Source: Streptomyces sp. NBC_00390 (GTDB lineage Bacteria; Actinomycetota; Actinomycetes; Streptomycetales; Streptomycetaceae). Taken from it: 64,000 bases of DNA. The stretch lies in the NCBI RefSeq assembly GCF_036057275.1, contig NZ_CP107945.1, positions 3,844,001-3,908,000 of the forward strand, in the 5' to 3' direction. Below are positions 51,997 through 60,661 of the stretch, in pieces. Position numbers and translations under genes: made by a program. How positions within the stretch are numbered: position 1 is the stretch's first letter; every line of letters begins with the position of its first letter. Below the pieces are notes generated by a model. The model searched no databases. It saw nothing but the letters and a program-made list of their open reading frames with translations, and was not told the DNA's origin.

Positions 51997-53088
51997 ATGG
52001 CGGAGCTGCGTATGGTCGACGTCCGCAAAGCCTATGGACGCGTCCACGCGCTGACCGGTGTGAACCTCACCGTGCGCTCCGGAATGCTGATCGCCGTGCT
52101 CGGCCCCTCCGGCTCGGGCAAGACGACCCTGCTGCGCTGCATCGCCGGCTTCGAGACATTGGACGTGGGCGAGATCCACGTCGGAGGCCACCGTGTCGCC
52201 GCCCCGGACGCTGCGACTCCGCCCGAGCGGCGGCGGATCGCGGTGGTCCCCCAGGAGGGTGCCCTCTTCCCGCATCTGTCCGTCCGCGACAACGTGGCCT
52301 ACGGACTCGACCGGGCCGCCCGGCGCGCCGGGCGGGCCGACGCCGTGCTGAACCTCGTGGGCCTGGCCGGCCTCCAGGACCGGATGCCGCACCGCCTCTC
52401 CGGCGGTCAGCAGCAGCGCGTCGCCGTCGCCCGCGCACTCGCGCCACGGCCACGGGTCGTGCTGCTCGACGAGCCGTTCAACGCGCTCGACGCCGGGCTC
52501 CGGGCCGAACTGCGCCAGGACGTGTGGCAGGCGCTGCGCGCCGACGGCGCCACAGCGGTCCTGGTCACGCATGACCAGGCGGAAGCCTTGTCGATGGCCG
52601 ACGAGGTCGCTGTCATGCGGGACGGCCGGATCGTCCAGAGCGGACCACCGGAGCTCGTCTACGGCTCACCGGTGGACCCGTGGGTGGCCGGCTTTGTCGG
52701 TGAGGCTGTGTGGCTGCCCGCCACGGTGGACGGATCCCGGGCCCGCACCCCGCTGGGCACGGTACCGGTGACGTTGGTCGCCGGCGGTCCGGCCGTCGGC
52801 CCGATGCGCGTACTGCTGCGCCCCGAGCAGATCACTCTCGCCCCGCCTGGGGTTCCCGGCACGGTCACCGCGACGGTCGTACAACGCGACTTCTACGGCC
52901 ACGACGCGATGCTCGGCATGCGGCTCGGCGACGGCACCCCGGTGGCCGCCCGGATCTTCGACCCGGCCACGGTCCCGCCCGCCGTCGGCGACGAGGTCGG
53001 CGTGCGCGTCCGCGGCACCGCCCGCGCCTTTCCGGCCCGCAACTGCCATGACCGGTCCTGGCAATCCGGGCGGCCTTCGGCCGAATGA
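51997..53088 (+). CDS. fbpC: Iron(III) ABC transporter, ATP-binding protein
   Basis: A 363-residue ATPase. Walker A GPSGSGKTT, Q-loop VVPQEGALFPHLSV, signature LSGGQQQRVAVARAL, Walker B VVLLDEPFNALD and H-loop LVTHDQAEALS. A C-terminal TOBE-like regulatory part follows (VLLRPEQITLAPPG). The family is the spermidine/iron type. The start ATG has GGAGGAGGCAGCTGAC before it. It completes the iron uptake operon. Confidence 0.94.
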   Translation: MAELRMVDVRKAYGRVHALTGVNLTVRSGMLIAVLGPSGSGKTTLLRCIAGFETLDVGEIHVGGHRVAAPDAATPPERRRIAVVPQEGALFPHLSVRDNVAYGLDRAARRAGRADAVLNLVGLAGLQDRMPHRLSGGQQQRVAVARALAPRPRVVLLDEPFNALDAGLRAELRQDVWQALRADGATAVLVTHDQAEALSMADEVAVMRDGRIVQSGPPELVYGSPVDPWVAGFVGEAVWLPATVDGSRARTPLGTVPVTLVAGGPAVGPMRVLLRPEQITLAPPGVPGTVTATVVQRDFYGHDAMLGMRLGDGTPVAARIFDPATVPPAVGDEVGVRVRGTARAFPARNCHDRSWQSGRPSAE

Positions 53089-53580
53089 GTCACCGAACTC
53101 GACGATGTGCGCAACAGATACCCGCGCCGCCGGGGCGGTCATGACGGAACTCCTGCACCGACTCGCGCGTCCATGGCGCGGACAGCGCGGCCGCCTGGTG
53201 CCCCGCACTGCTCCCGCGGCGCGCGCCAGACCCCGGATGCCTGCGAACTTCCGTAGGGCTGCCGCCCGCGACAGGACCGCCGGGGTGCTCCGGGCAGACA
53301 CAACGTCACTTCCGTGAAGACCAGCGCCTCCTGTGGGTGATCGTCGCGAGAAGCACGGCGGCGACGAGGACGGTCGTGCGGCCCAGCGAGTCAGGTGCGG
53401 CAGGCAGCGCGCCCGCGTGTTTCCGGGTGCGCGGGGGTGTGATGAACGGCGTACGGACAACGCCCTGACCACGTACGGCTCTGCCGGATCCGCATTTGGT
53501 AAGGCGGCGGACATACATCGGCCGCCGTACGGCGACGGCCGCGTCGCCTCCCGGTCATCGCCCGTTGACAGCCTGCGCAG
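53089..53580. other. 492-bp gap with possible gene remnants
   Basis: No full gene. A minus-strand frame ending at 53306 finishes with LPAAPDSLGRTTVLVAAVLL and a THRRRWSSRK tail. This looks like the last membrane anchor of a wall-attached or membrane protein whose body is gone. A plus-strand frame (53141-53317) starting MTELLHRLARPWRGQ is Arg-rich and unconvincing. No terminator for the fbp operon could be placed. Confidence 0.35.
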
Positions 53581-55236
53581 ATGCCGTCCATCCGCCTCCG
53601 TCTGCCGGTCGAGCCCCGCCACTGCCAACTGGTGGGACTGGTGGGCTCCGCGGCACTCGCCGCGGGCGGCGCGAGCGCCGGAGCGCTGCCGGTGCGGGAG
53701 GTGCTCGACCCGGGCTCGGGGCGCGCGGCGCTGGGCCTGGTCGGCGTGTACTTCGGACTCGTACTCCTGATAGCGGCCTGGTGGATGCTGGGCCGGGCGG
53801 TGCGCGGCCCGCGCCCCCCGTCCCCCCGCACCCTGCTGCTGACCCTCGCCCTGTGGGCGGCCCCGCTCGTGGTGGCCCCGCCGCTGTTCAGCCGGGACGT
53901 GTACAGCTATGTCGCGCAGGGCGCCATGGTCGACGCCCAGCTCGATGTGTACGCGTACGGGCCCTCCCGTCTCGGCGGCCCGCTCACCGCCGAGGTCGCG
54001 CCGCTGTGGCGGGACACCCCGACGCCGTACGGCCCGGTCTTTCTCGCCTGCGCGTCCGCCGTTGCGGGTGTCACCAGGGCGCAGATGTCCACGGGCGTGT
54101 TCGGCATGCGGCTTGTCGCACTGCTCGGACTGGGTCTGATGGCCGCCGCACTGCCCCGGCTGGCCCGGCACTGCGGGGCCGACCCGGCGGCGGCACTGTG
54201 GCTCGGGGCGCTGAATCCGCTCGTACTGCTGCATCTGGTGGCCGGCGCGCACAACGACGCGGTCATGCTCGGGTTGCTGGGCACCGGCCTGGTGGCCGCA
54301 CTGGGCGGGCGGCCGGTGCCCGCCACCGTGCTGGTCACCCTCGCGGCGCTGGTGAAGGCGCCGGCGGCGCTGGGGCTGGTGGCGGTGGCGCTGATCTGGG
54401 CCCGGAGCATCGGCACCGCGGGCGTACCCGCATCCTGGCCGCGCACAACGCCGGGATCTGCGCGAGACCGGCGTAGCGCGCTGAGCGGCCCGCCGCTGCG
54501 CACGCTGTCGGCCCGGCGCCTGCTGCGGCTTCTGCGACTTCTACTTCTACGGCTTGCACCGCTGCGGCCCGTTCGGGCCTCGCGGATGCCGCCGGCGCCG
54601 ACGACTCTGCGAACGCCCCGGACCCTGCTGACGCTGCGGGCCCGCTTCCCTCGGCTGACGGCCGGCCTCGCCGTCCTCGGCGTGTGCGCCGCCACCACCA
54701 CGGCCACGACCGCCCTCACCGGCACGGGATACGGCTGGCTGTCCGCCCTCGACACCCCCGTATCGCCCGGGAACTGGTCCCTCACCAGCACCCTCGGCCG
54801 GATGACCACCACCCTCCTGAAGGACGCGGGCAGCGCACTTGCTCCCCTGGCCGCGCCCACCTGGCATCTGCTCGGTCTCGCCGCCACCGCGCTCGCGACC
54901 CTGCTCGCGTGGCGCAGGCACCACGCGCTGCGCCCCGTGTACGCGCTCGGCCTGAGCCTGACGGCGGTGGCGCTCCTCGGACCCGCGATCCGTCCCTGGT
55001 ACGTGCTGTGGGGGCTGTTCCTGATAGCCGCAGCAGGACCGGTCCGTTCCGTACGCCGCTCTGCCGCCGCGGCCAGCGGCGTACTCGCCCTCGCCGTGCT
55101 GCCCAGTGGATTCGCCCCGGACGGGGCGCAGTTGACGCAGGCCGTATCGGGCGGGCTGCTCGCCGTGGCAGCGCTGTGGTGCGCCCACCGGATCGTCCGA
55201 CGCTCCTCACGCCGCCCCCTTGGGAGTACCGCATGA
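53581..55236 (+). CDS. mptB: Polyprenol-phosphomannose-dependent alpha-1,6-mannosyltransferase (MptB-like)
   Basis: A 551-residue GT-C membrane glycosyltransferase. The first external loop has SRDVYSYVAQGAMVDAQLDV (catalytic Asp in the RDVYSY motif) and TPTPYGPVFL, both typical of MptA/MptB. NPLVLLHLVAGAHNDAVMLG follows. It uses polyprenyl-phosphate mannose to extend mannan or a related glycan. Between about residues 280 and 355 there is an unusual Arg/Leu/Thr/Pro-rich insert (LLRLLRLLLLRLAPLRPVR). It overlaps the next gene by four bases (ATGA). Confidence 0.87.
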   Translation: MPSIRLRLPVEPRHCQLVGLVGSAALAAGGASAGALPVREVLDPGSGRAALGLVGVYFGLVLLIAAWWMLGRAVRGPRPPSPRTLLLTLALWAAPLVVAPPLFSRDVYSYVAQGAMVDAQLDVYAYGPSRLGGPLTAEVAPLWRDTPTPYGPVFLACASAVAGVTRAQMSTGVFGMRLVALLGLGLMAAALPRLARHCGADPAAALWLGALNPLVLLHLVAGAHNDAVMLGLLGTGLVAALGGRPVPATVLVTLAALVKAPAALGLVAVALIWARSIGTAGVPASWPRTTPGSARDRRSALSGPPLRTLSARRLLRLLRLLLLRLAPLRPVRASRMPPAPTTLRTPRTLLTLRARFPRLTAGLAVLGVCAATTTATTALTGTGYGWLSALDTPVSPGNWSLTSTLGRMTTTLLKDAGSALAPLAAPTWHLLGLAATALATLLAWRRHHALRPVYALGLSLTAVALLGPAIRPWYVLWGLFLIAAAGPVRSVRRSAAAASGVLALAVLPSGFAPDGAQLTQAVSGGLLAVAALWCAHRIVRRSSRRPLGSTA

Positions 55237-56501
55237 CCCAGCCACCCCCGACGACGCTGCGGCCCCTCGCCCAGCTCGCCCGGCGAGGACCGACGACCAC
55301 GCGCGGGCGCGTGCTCACGGTGGCGGGGCTGGCGACGGTGGTCGGCGTGTTCCTCGCGACGGTGCCGCTGCACCGGGACTGGTTCGACCTGGGCGTCTAC
55401 TACGGGACGGTCGACCACTGGAGCCGGACCGGCCGTATCTACGACTACCTCGTGCCCGGCACGCACTACGGCTTCACGTATCCGCCGTTCGCCGCTGTGG
55501 CCATGCTTCCGATGACGCTGGTCGACTGGCCCAGCGCGGTCGCGATCAGTGTGCTGCTCAACGCAGGTGCGGCGGCGGCGATTCTGCACTGGTCGGCGGG
55601 GGCGACGCTGCGCAGGCACAGCAGGCACAGGTGGTTCGCGTTCGCCGTCGCGGGCTGTCTGCTCGCCCTGCTCGAACCGGTCCGCGACACCATCAGCTTC
55701 GGCCAGGTGAATCTGCTGCTGCTGGTGCTCGTACTCGCGGACGCCAGGCTGCTCTCGACCAGCCACGCACGATTCGCCCGGTACACCCGGTATGCGGGCA
55801 TCGGTATCGGCCTTGCCGCCGCGATCAAACTCACCCCGGCGATCTTCATCGGCTATCTGCTTCTCACCCGCCGCACCCGCGCCGCCGTCACCGCCACGGT
55901 CACCGCGGTCGCCGCCACACTGTTCGCCCTGTGGGCGGCGCCGGACGCCTCCCGTATCTACTGGACCGAGGCGATGTGGAACACCGACCGCGTCGGGTCG
56001 CTCGCCTATGTCTCCAACCAGTCCTGGCAGGGCGTCCTGGCCCGCATCACCGAGCCCGCCGCCCCGAGCCGTGCGGTGTGGGCGATCGGCGTGATCGTGC
56101 TGCTGTGCGCCTGGGCGTGGCGGGCCCGCGGGGCGGTGGCGGCAGGCAACGACGCGGCCGGGTTCGCGCTGACAGGCATCACCGCATGCCTGATCAGCCC
56201 GGTCACCTGGGTGCACCACCTGGTCTGGCTGGTCCCGGCCCTCGCCATCCTCGTCGACGCGGGCCTGCGCTCGGCGGCCGGCTCCCCGGCCCGCCGCCGG
56301 CTGCTGCGGTGGAGCGTCACCCTCTATGTGGTGCTGTGCAGCAGTGTGGTGTGGCTGTGGAGCAAGGACTCGTCCGGCATCGAGGGTTTTGTGGGCGGCA
56401 ACACATACGTATGGATCTCGCTCGGCCTGCTGCTCACTCTGCCGGTGCTGCCCTCGCCCGCGTCCGCAGCCGACGACGTCCCACCGGTCCACAGCCCCTG
56501 A
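55233..56501 (+). CDS. GT87-type polyprenol-dependent mannosyltransferase
   Basis: A 422-residue GT-C membrane protein with about ten helices. The first loop DWFDLGVYYGTVDHWSRTGR carries the conserved Asp pair, followed by GFTYPPFAAVAMLPM, FGQVNLLLLVLVLADA and AAIKLTPAIFIGYLL. It also has ISPVTWVHHLVWLVPALA. It belongs to the family of alpha-(1,2)-mannosyltransferases (PimE, Rv2181-like). It is coupled to the MptB-like gene, so both should act on the same cell-surface mannan or lipoglycan. Confidence 0.9.
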   Translation: MTQPPPTTLRPLAQLARRGPTTTRGRVLTVAGLATVVGVFLATVPLHRDWFDLGVYYGTVDHWSRTGRIYDYLVPGTHYGFTYPPFAAVAMLPMTLVDWPSAVAISVLLNAGAAAAILHWSAGATLRRHSRHRWFAFAVAGCLLALLEPVRDTISFGQVNLLLLVLVLADARLLSTSHARFARYTRYAGIGIGLAAAIKLTPAIFIGYLLLTRRTRAAVTATVTAVAATLFALWAAPDASRIYWTEAMWNTDRVGSLAYVSNQSWQGVLARITEPAAPSRAVWAIGVIVLLCAWAWRARGAVAAGNDAAGFALTGITACLISPVTWVHHLVWLVPALAILVDAGLRSAAGSPARRRLLRWSVTLYVVLCSSVVWLWSKDSSGIEGFVGGNTYVWISLGLLLTLPVLPSPASAADDVPPVHSP

Positions 56502-56522
56502 CAGGTCTGCAACGATGGGCGT

Positions 56523-57461
56523 ATGCGCGCACGCTACGGGCTCCCCCTGAAAATCACCGCAGGAATCACGGCAGTCGGCGCGGCCGGCATCGCCTACGCC
56601 GCCGGGATCGAGGCCCGGTCGTTCCGCCTGCGGCGCATCACCGTCCCCGTCCTGCCGCAGGGCATGCGACCGCTGCGCGTACTGCAGGTCTCCGACATCC
56701 ACATGGTCTGCGGCCAGCGCAAGAAGCGCGCATGGCTCCAGTCGCTGGCGGGTCTGCGCCCGGACTTCGTCGTCAACACCGGCGACAACCTCTCCGACCC
56801 GGAGGGTGTGCCGGAGGTGCTGGACGCGCTCGGTCCGCTGATGGAGTACCCCGGCGTCTACGTCTTCGGGTCGAACGACTACTACGGCCCCAAGCTGCGC
56901 AACCCGGCCCGCTATCTCCTCGAGAAGGCCCAGGGCCGCCACGGCCTCAACGGCAACGCACCGGCGGTCGGTGTGGTGCACAACCCGTGGGAGGGGATGC
57001 GTGACGCGTTCGACGCGGCGGGCTGGACCGACCTGACGAACACACGCGGCCGGCTGAAGCTGGACGGCTACGAGATCGCCTTCACCGGCCTCGACGACCC
57101 GCACATCAGGCGCGACCGCTACGAGCAGGTCGCGGGCGGCCCCGAACAGGACGCCGACCTGTCGCTGGCCGTGGTCCACGCCCCGTATCTGCGCACGCTC
57201 GACGCCTTCACCGCGGACGGCTACCCGCTGATCCTGGCGGGCCACACCCACGGCGGCCAGCTCTGCATCCCCTTCTACGGCGCCCTGGTCACCAACTGCG
57301 ACCTGGACACGGAACGTGTGAAGGGCCTGTCCACCCACTGGGCCGCCGGCAACGTGTCGTACCTCCACGTCTCGGCGGGCTGCGGCACGAACCGCTACAC
57401 GCCGGTGCGTTTCGCCTGCCCACCGGAGGCAACCCTGCTGACGCTGACCCCCCGCGACTGA
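56523..57461 (+). CDS. Metallophosphoesterase (Rv3683 family)
   Basis: A 312-residue protein. An N-terminal membrane segment (ITAVGAAGIAYAAGI) is followed by the calcineurin-like phosphoesterase motifs LQVSDIHM, VNTGDNLSD, FGSNDYYG and LAGHTHGGQLCIP. Substrate unknown. Its mycobacterial counterpart follows ponA2 directly. Here about 9.5 kb separates the two. Confidence 0.92.
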   Translation: MRARYGLPLKITAGITAVGAAGIAYAAGIEARSFRLRRITVPVLPQGMRPLRVLQVSDIHMVCGQRKKRAWLQSLAGLRPDFVVNTGDNLSDPEGVPEVLDALGPLMEYPGVYVFGSNDYYGPKLRNPARYLLEKAQGRHGLNGNAPAVGVVHNPWEGMRDAFDAAGWTDLTNTRGRLKLDGYEIAFTGLDDPHIRRDRYEQVAGGPEQDADLSLAVVHAPYLRTLDAFTADGYPLILAGHTHGGQLCIPFYGALVTNCDLDTERVKGLSTHWAAGNVSYLHVSAGCGTNRYTPVRFACPPEATLLTLTPRD

Positions 57462-57557
57462 GCGGCCGTGACCGGCCGCTGGGCCTCGCAAAACCGGATT
57501 TCGTCTCCGGCCGCGGGTGGGCTAAAGTAATCGATGTCGCCGCGACAGCGGGGGCAT

Positions 57558-57631
57558 CGGGGTGTAGCGCAGCTTGGCAGCGCGCTTCGTTCGGGACGAA
57601 GAGGTCGTGGGTTCAAATCCCGCCACCCCGA
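57558..57631 (+). tRNA. tRNA-Pro (anticodon CGG)
   Basis: A 74-base cloverleaf. The acceptor stem is CGGGGTG paired with CACCCCG, with discriminator A. The anticodon stem CTTCG/CGAAG encloses the loop TTCGGGA, giving anticodon CGG. The T-arm is GTGGG-TTCAAAT-CCCGC. The 3' CCA is not encoded (ACA follows). A TAAAGT at 57523-57528 is a plausible -10 box upstream. Confidence 0.96.
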
Positions 57632-57645
57632 CAGCTGAAACACCA

Positions 57646-57686
57646 GGTCAGGGCCGGTTTTCCTTCACGGGAAACCGGTCCTGACC
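57646..57686 (+). terminator. Terminator-like hairpin behind the tRNA gene
   Basis: A 15-bp stem with one mismatch (57646-57660 with 57672-57686, arm GGTCAGGGCCGGTTT) and an 11-base loop, 14 bases after the tRNA end. Confidence 0.7.
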
Positions 57687-57710
57687 CGTTCCTCGGGGCC
57701 TCCGCGCTTC

Positions 57711-57896
57711 CAGAAGACGCAGGGCACTGCTGCCCGGGTCAATCGATGGCGCCTCTGGTACGAGACCGAGCAGCTGTCCCTTCAGACCATCGCGAATCGA
57801 GAAGGGGTCAGTCCGGCCACCATTCGTCTCGCTCTGCTCAAAGAGGGCGTCACCTTGCGCGGTACCGGTAGCCGTCCACAGCGGCGCCGCGACTAG
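57711..57896 (+). pseudogene. Helix-turn-helix fragment
   Basis: A frame ending at 57896 reads RWRLWYETEQLSLQTIANRE and GVSPATIRLALLKEGVTL, a clear helix-turn-helix of the kind found in recombinases, transposases and phage regulators. There is no start codon or ribosome site, and the frame is open only from within the hairpin region. It is probably the last part of a lost mobile-element gene next to the tRNA. Confidence 0.6.
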
Positions 57897-57919
57897 ACCC
57901 GGACTTCGCAGGTTCGGGA

Positions 57920-59215
57920 CTAGAGAGCATCGGCACCTCGGCCGGGCCCTCCTCGGGGGTGTGTCTCGTACATGCGGACCGCCACCAGCAGGCCGGAGGC
58001 GGCGGTGAGGGCGGCGATGGCCCAGATCGCGGTGGTCAGTCCGTAGACGTCGGCGAGGACGCCGGCGAGGAGGGCTCCGACGGCGAAGCCGCCGTCTCGC
58101 CACAGCCGGTAGACGCCGACGGCCCGGGCGCGCCAGGCGGGGTGGGCGACGTCGCCGATGACGGCGAGGAGGGTGGGATAGACGAGCGCGGTGCCGATGC
58201 CGAGGAGGACTTGGGCGGTGGCCCATACGCTGAACGTGGTGCCGGCGGCGACGAGGGCAATGGCGGCGGCTTGGAGCAGCATCCCGGCGGTGATGAGGTG
58301 TTTGCGGCCGATGTGGTCGGACCACCAGCCGGTGAGCATTTGGCCGGCGCCCCAGACGGCGGGGTAGAGGGCGGCGAGGATGCCGATCTGCGCGATGGAC
58401 AGGCCATGGGTGGCGAAGAGGAGGGGGAAGATGCCCCAGGCGAGGGCGTCGTTGAGGTTGTTGACCATGCCGGCCTGGCTGGCGGCGGACAGGGCCTTGT
58501 CGCGCAGGCTGGTGAGCCGTGCGATCTGGCCGGTGGTCAGGTCACCGTCGTGGGCGCTGCCCGCCGGGGTGGTGTGGCGGGCGGCTTCGAAGCGGGCGTG
58601 GTCGCGGGTCTCGCGTACGGCGAGAGTGGACAGGCCCAAGGCCAGGACGACGTAGGCGGCTCCCAGGAGGAAGGGCTCGGGGCGAAGTCCCGCATGGTCG
58701 GCGATGGCGCCGGTGGCCATGGCGGTGGCGGCGACGGCCACGTAGCCGGCGGCTTCGTTGAAGCCCATGGCCAGACCGCGCCGTTCGGGGCCGACCAGGT
58801 CGATCTTCATGATGACGGTGGTCGACCAGGTCAAGCCTTGGTTGATGCCGAGCAGGACGTTGGCGGCGATGATCCAGCCCCAGGTTGGGCCCCAGGCGAG
58901 CATCGCCGGTACGGGCAGGGCGATCAGCCATCCGGCGATCAGGACCGGTTTGCGGCCGAAGCGGTCCGACCAGGTGCCGGCGAAGAAGTTGGTGACGGCC
59001 TTCGTCGCGCCGAACGCCACGATGTAGGTGAGGGCGGAGGTGTATGCGGAGAGGTGGAAGACGTCGTCGGCCAGCAGCGGCAGGACGGTGCGTTCCTGGC
59101 CGAGCATACCGCCGACCAGGGCGTTGATCAGGACGAGCAGGGTGAACTGAGCCAGGTTGGCCCGCAGTCCGAGGCGTATTGCGGGACGGGGCTCGCCGGT
59201 GGCGTGGGCGGTCAC
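57920..59215 (-). CDS. MFS transporter in the sulfur cassette
   Basis: A 431-residue transporter with 12 predicted helices. The motif A-like loops are GTWSDRFGRKPVLIAGW (residues ~80-96) and GWWSDHIGRKHLITAGM after the middle. A polar central loop (ETRDHARFEAARHTTPAGS) separates the halves. Its ATG overlaps the stop of the MBL-rhodanese gene (ATGA), so they form one operon. Sulfite, thiosulfate or another sulfur product is a reasonable guess for the cargo, based on context only. Confidence 0.87.
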   Translation of the reverse strand: MTAHATGEPRPAIRLGLRANLAQFTLLVLINALVGGMLGQERTVLPLLADDVFHLSAYTSALTYIVAFGATKAVTNFFAGTWSDRFGRKPVLIAGWLIALPVPAMLAWGPTWGWIIAANVLLGINQGLTWSTTVIMKIDLVGPERRGLAMGFNEAAGYVAVAATAMATGAIADHAGLRPEPFLLGAAYVVLALGLSTLAVRETRDHARFEAARHTTPAGSAHDGDLTTGQIARLTSLRDKALSAASQAGMVNNLNDALAWGIFPLLFATHGLSIAQIGILAALYPAVWGAGQMLTGWWSDHIGRKHLITAGMLLQAAAIALVAAGTTFSVWATAQVLLGIGTALVYPTLLAVIGDVAHPAWRARAVGVYRLWRDGGFAVGALLAGVLADVYGLTTAIWAIAALTAASGLLVAVRMYETHPRGGPGRGADAL

Positions 59216-60576
59216 GCGGTCTCCTCCAGAAGACGGCCGGTGGCCTTGGACCAGTCGGCCGGCCCGCCGTCGAGGACAGCGAGATCCTTGTGGCCGGCGC
59301 GCTGCAGGAGGCTTGCAGCCGTCATGGCACGTTCACCGTGGCCGCACGCCACGACGGGGCGCCGGGGTGCCTCGGCGCTGCGTTCGGTGAGGTCGCCGAG
59401 TTCGATGTGCACCGCGCCGGGGATGTGTCCGGCGATGTGCTCGGCCCGCTGGCGGATGTCGAGCACGGGGCGCTCAACGATCTTGTCGGCGGTGAGCAGC
59501 TCGATGCGCTCCTGCGCCCTGTTGCCTGCGGTCCAGGCGGCCATGCCGCCATCGAGGTGTCCTGCCAGCCGTTCGTAGCCGATCTTCAGGGCCTGCCAGG
59601 TGAGTTCGGACAGGTCCTGGCCGGGGCGGGTGACGAAGACGAGCGGGGTTTCGTCGGGCAGCAGCCAGCCCAGCCAGGTGGCGAACTGGTCCCGCAAAGG
59701 GATGGAGACGGCACCGGGGATGTGGCCGGCGGCGAACTCTGCGACGGGGCGGACGTCGATGATCTGGGCGCCCTCGCCGATCAGGTGGCGCACCTGGTCT
59801 GGGGAGAGCGCGGCAAGAGTGGGGGCCGAGCGAAGGAGGGCGGGGCCGAGACGGTTCGCCTCACCCAGGCGGTCGAAGTAGGCGGGGTAGGAGCCGAGGC
59901 TGTCGAGCAGCTGCCGTACGAAGGTGTCTTCGTCCGGTGCGGCGAGCAGGGGGTTGGCCCGTTTCTGCGCGGCGATGGTGGTGGTGCGCTCGGCACCAGG
60001 CGGGGCGGAGCAGAAGGACCCGGCGCCGTGCGTCGGCCACACGGCTGTCGCGTCCGGCAGATCGGCCAAACGCCGCAGCGAGCGGTACTGGGCGCGGGCC
60101 AACTCCTCGGCGCGGTCGGCGCCGAGGAGGTCGGTGCGGGCGGCGGAGCCGACGATCAGGGAACCACCGGTGAAGACTCCAAGCTCGCGGGAGCCGTCCA
60201 GGAGGAGGAAGGACAGGTGCTCGTCGGTGTGGCCGGGGGTGGCCAGCGCCCGCAAGGTGAGGCCGCCCAGGTCGGTCTCGTCGCCATCGGCGAACGCGGT
60301 GTGTGCGAAGGCGCGGTTGCCGGCGGCGGAGGCAAGCACGGCGGCGCCGTCGTCGTGCGCGAGCTGCACGGCCCCGGAGAGGAAGTCGGCGTGCAGATGG
60401 GTGTCGGCGGCGTACGCGACCGTGAGGCCGCGCCGGTCGGCGGCCGCCCGCAGGGCGCGCAGGTCGCGGCTCGCGTCCACGGCCAGGGCCCGTCCGTCGC
60501 CGAGGTCGACGAGGTAGGCGCTGTTGCCCAGCCCCTCATCGACCAGCGGCATCAGGTGATCGTCGGCGAAGCCCAT
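59212..60576 (-). CDS. Persulfide-dioxygenase-like MBL protein with two rhodanese domains
   Basis: A 454-residue protein. The MBL domain of the ETHE1/CstB type has ligands H60 and H62 with D64 (THLHADFLSG), H116 (GHTDEH), D149 and H183. Rhodanese domain 1 (~265-352) lacks the catalytic cysteine: its loop reads FVTRPGQDLSE. Rhodanese domain 2 (~362-450) keeps it as Cys411 in VVACGHGERAM. The likely job is oxidation of persulfides from hydrogen sulfide to sulfite or thiosulfate. It is divergent from the ArsR-rhodanese gene across a palindrome. Confidence 0.9.
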   Translation of the reverse strand: MGFADDHLMPLVDEGLGNSAYLVDLGDGRALAVDASRDLRALRAAADRRGLTVAYAADTHLHADFLSGAVQLAHDDGAAVLASAAGNRAFAHTAFADGDETDLGGLTLRALATPGHTDEHLSFLLLDGSRELGVFTGGSLIVGSAARTDLLGADRAEELARAQYRSLRRLADLPDATAVWPTHGAGSFCSAPPGAERTTTIAAQKRANPLLAAPDEDTFVRQLLDSLGSYPAYFDRLGEANRLGPALLRSAPTLAALSPDQVRHLIGEGAQIIDVRPVAEFAAGHIPGAVSIPLRDQFATWLGWLLPDETPLVFVTRPGQDLSELTWQALKIGYERLAGHLDGGMAAWTAGNRAQERIELLTADKIVERPVLDIRQRAEHIAGHIPGAVHIELGDLTERSAEAPRRPVVACGHGERAMTAASLLQRAGHKDLAVLDGGPADWSKATGRLLEETA

Positions 60577-60636
60577 CAGGTCCTCCAGGTGTCACGGAAG
60601 GTGCAGGTCGCTCCAGCGCCCACCCTTAGCTACAAT

Positions 60637-60648
60637 ATTCCATGGAAT
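60637..60648. promoter_or_regulatory. Palindromic operator of the sulfur cassette
   Basis: A perfect 12-bp palindrome ATTCCATGGAAT in an AT-rich patch (60628-60650) inside the 85-base divergent gap. ArsR-family regulators bind such short palindromes. The site lies 14 bases before the regulator's start, so binding would block both directions. Confidence 0.7.
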
Positions 60649-60661
60649 GATGGAGGATGCC

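Noticed and set aside
53141..53317. A plus-strand frame starting MTELLHRLARPWRGQ
   Set aside because: It is Arg-rich and short, has no ribosome site, and shows no motif.
53907..57491. A 1194-codon minus-strand frame
   Set aside because: It is antisense to three genes with strong motifs (MptB-like, GT87, metallophosphoesterase) and is rich in Arg, Gly, Asp and His without any domain.
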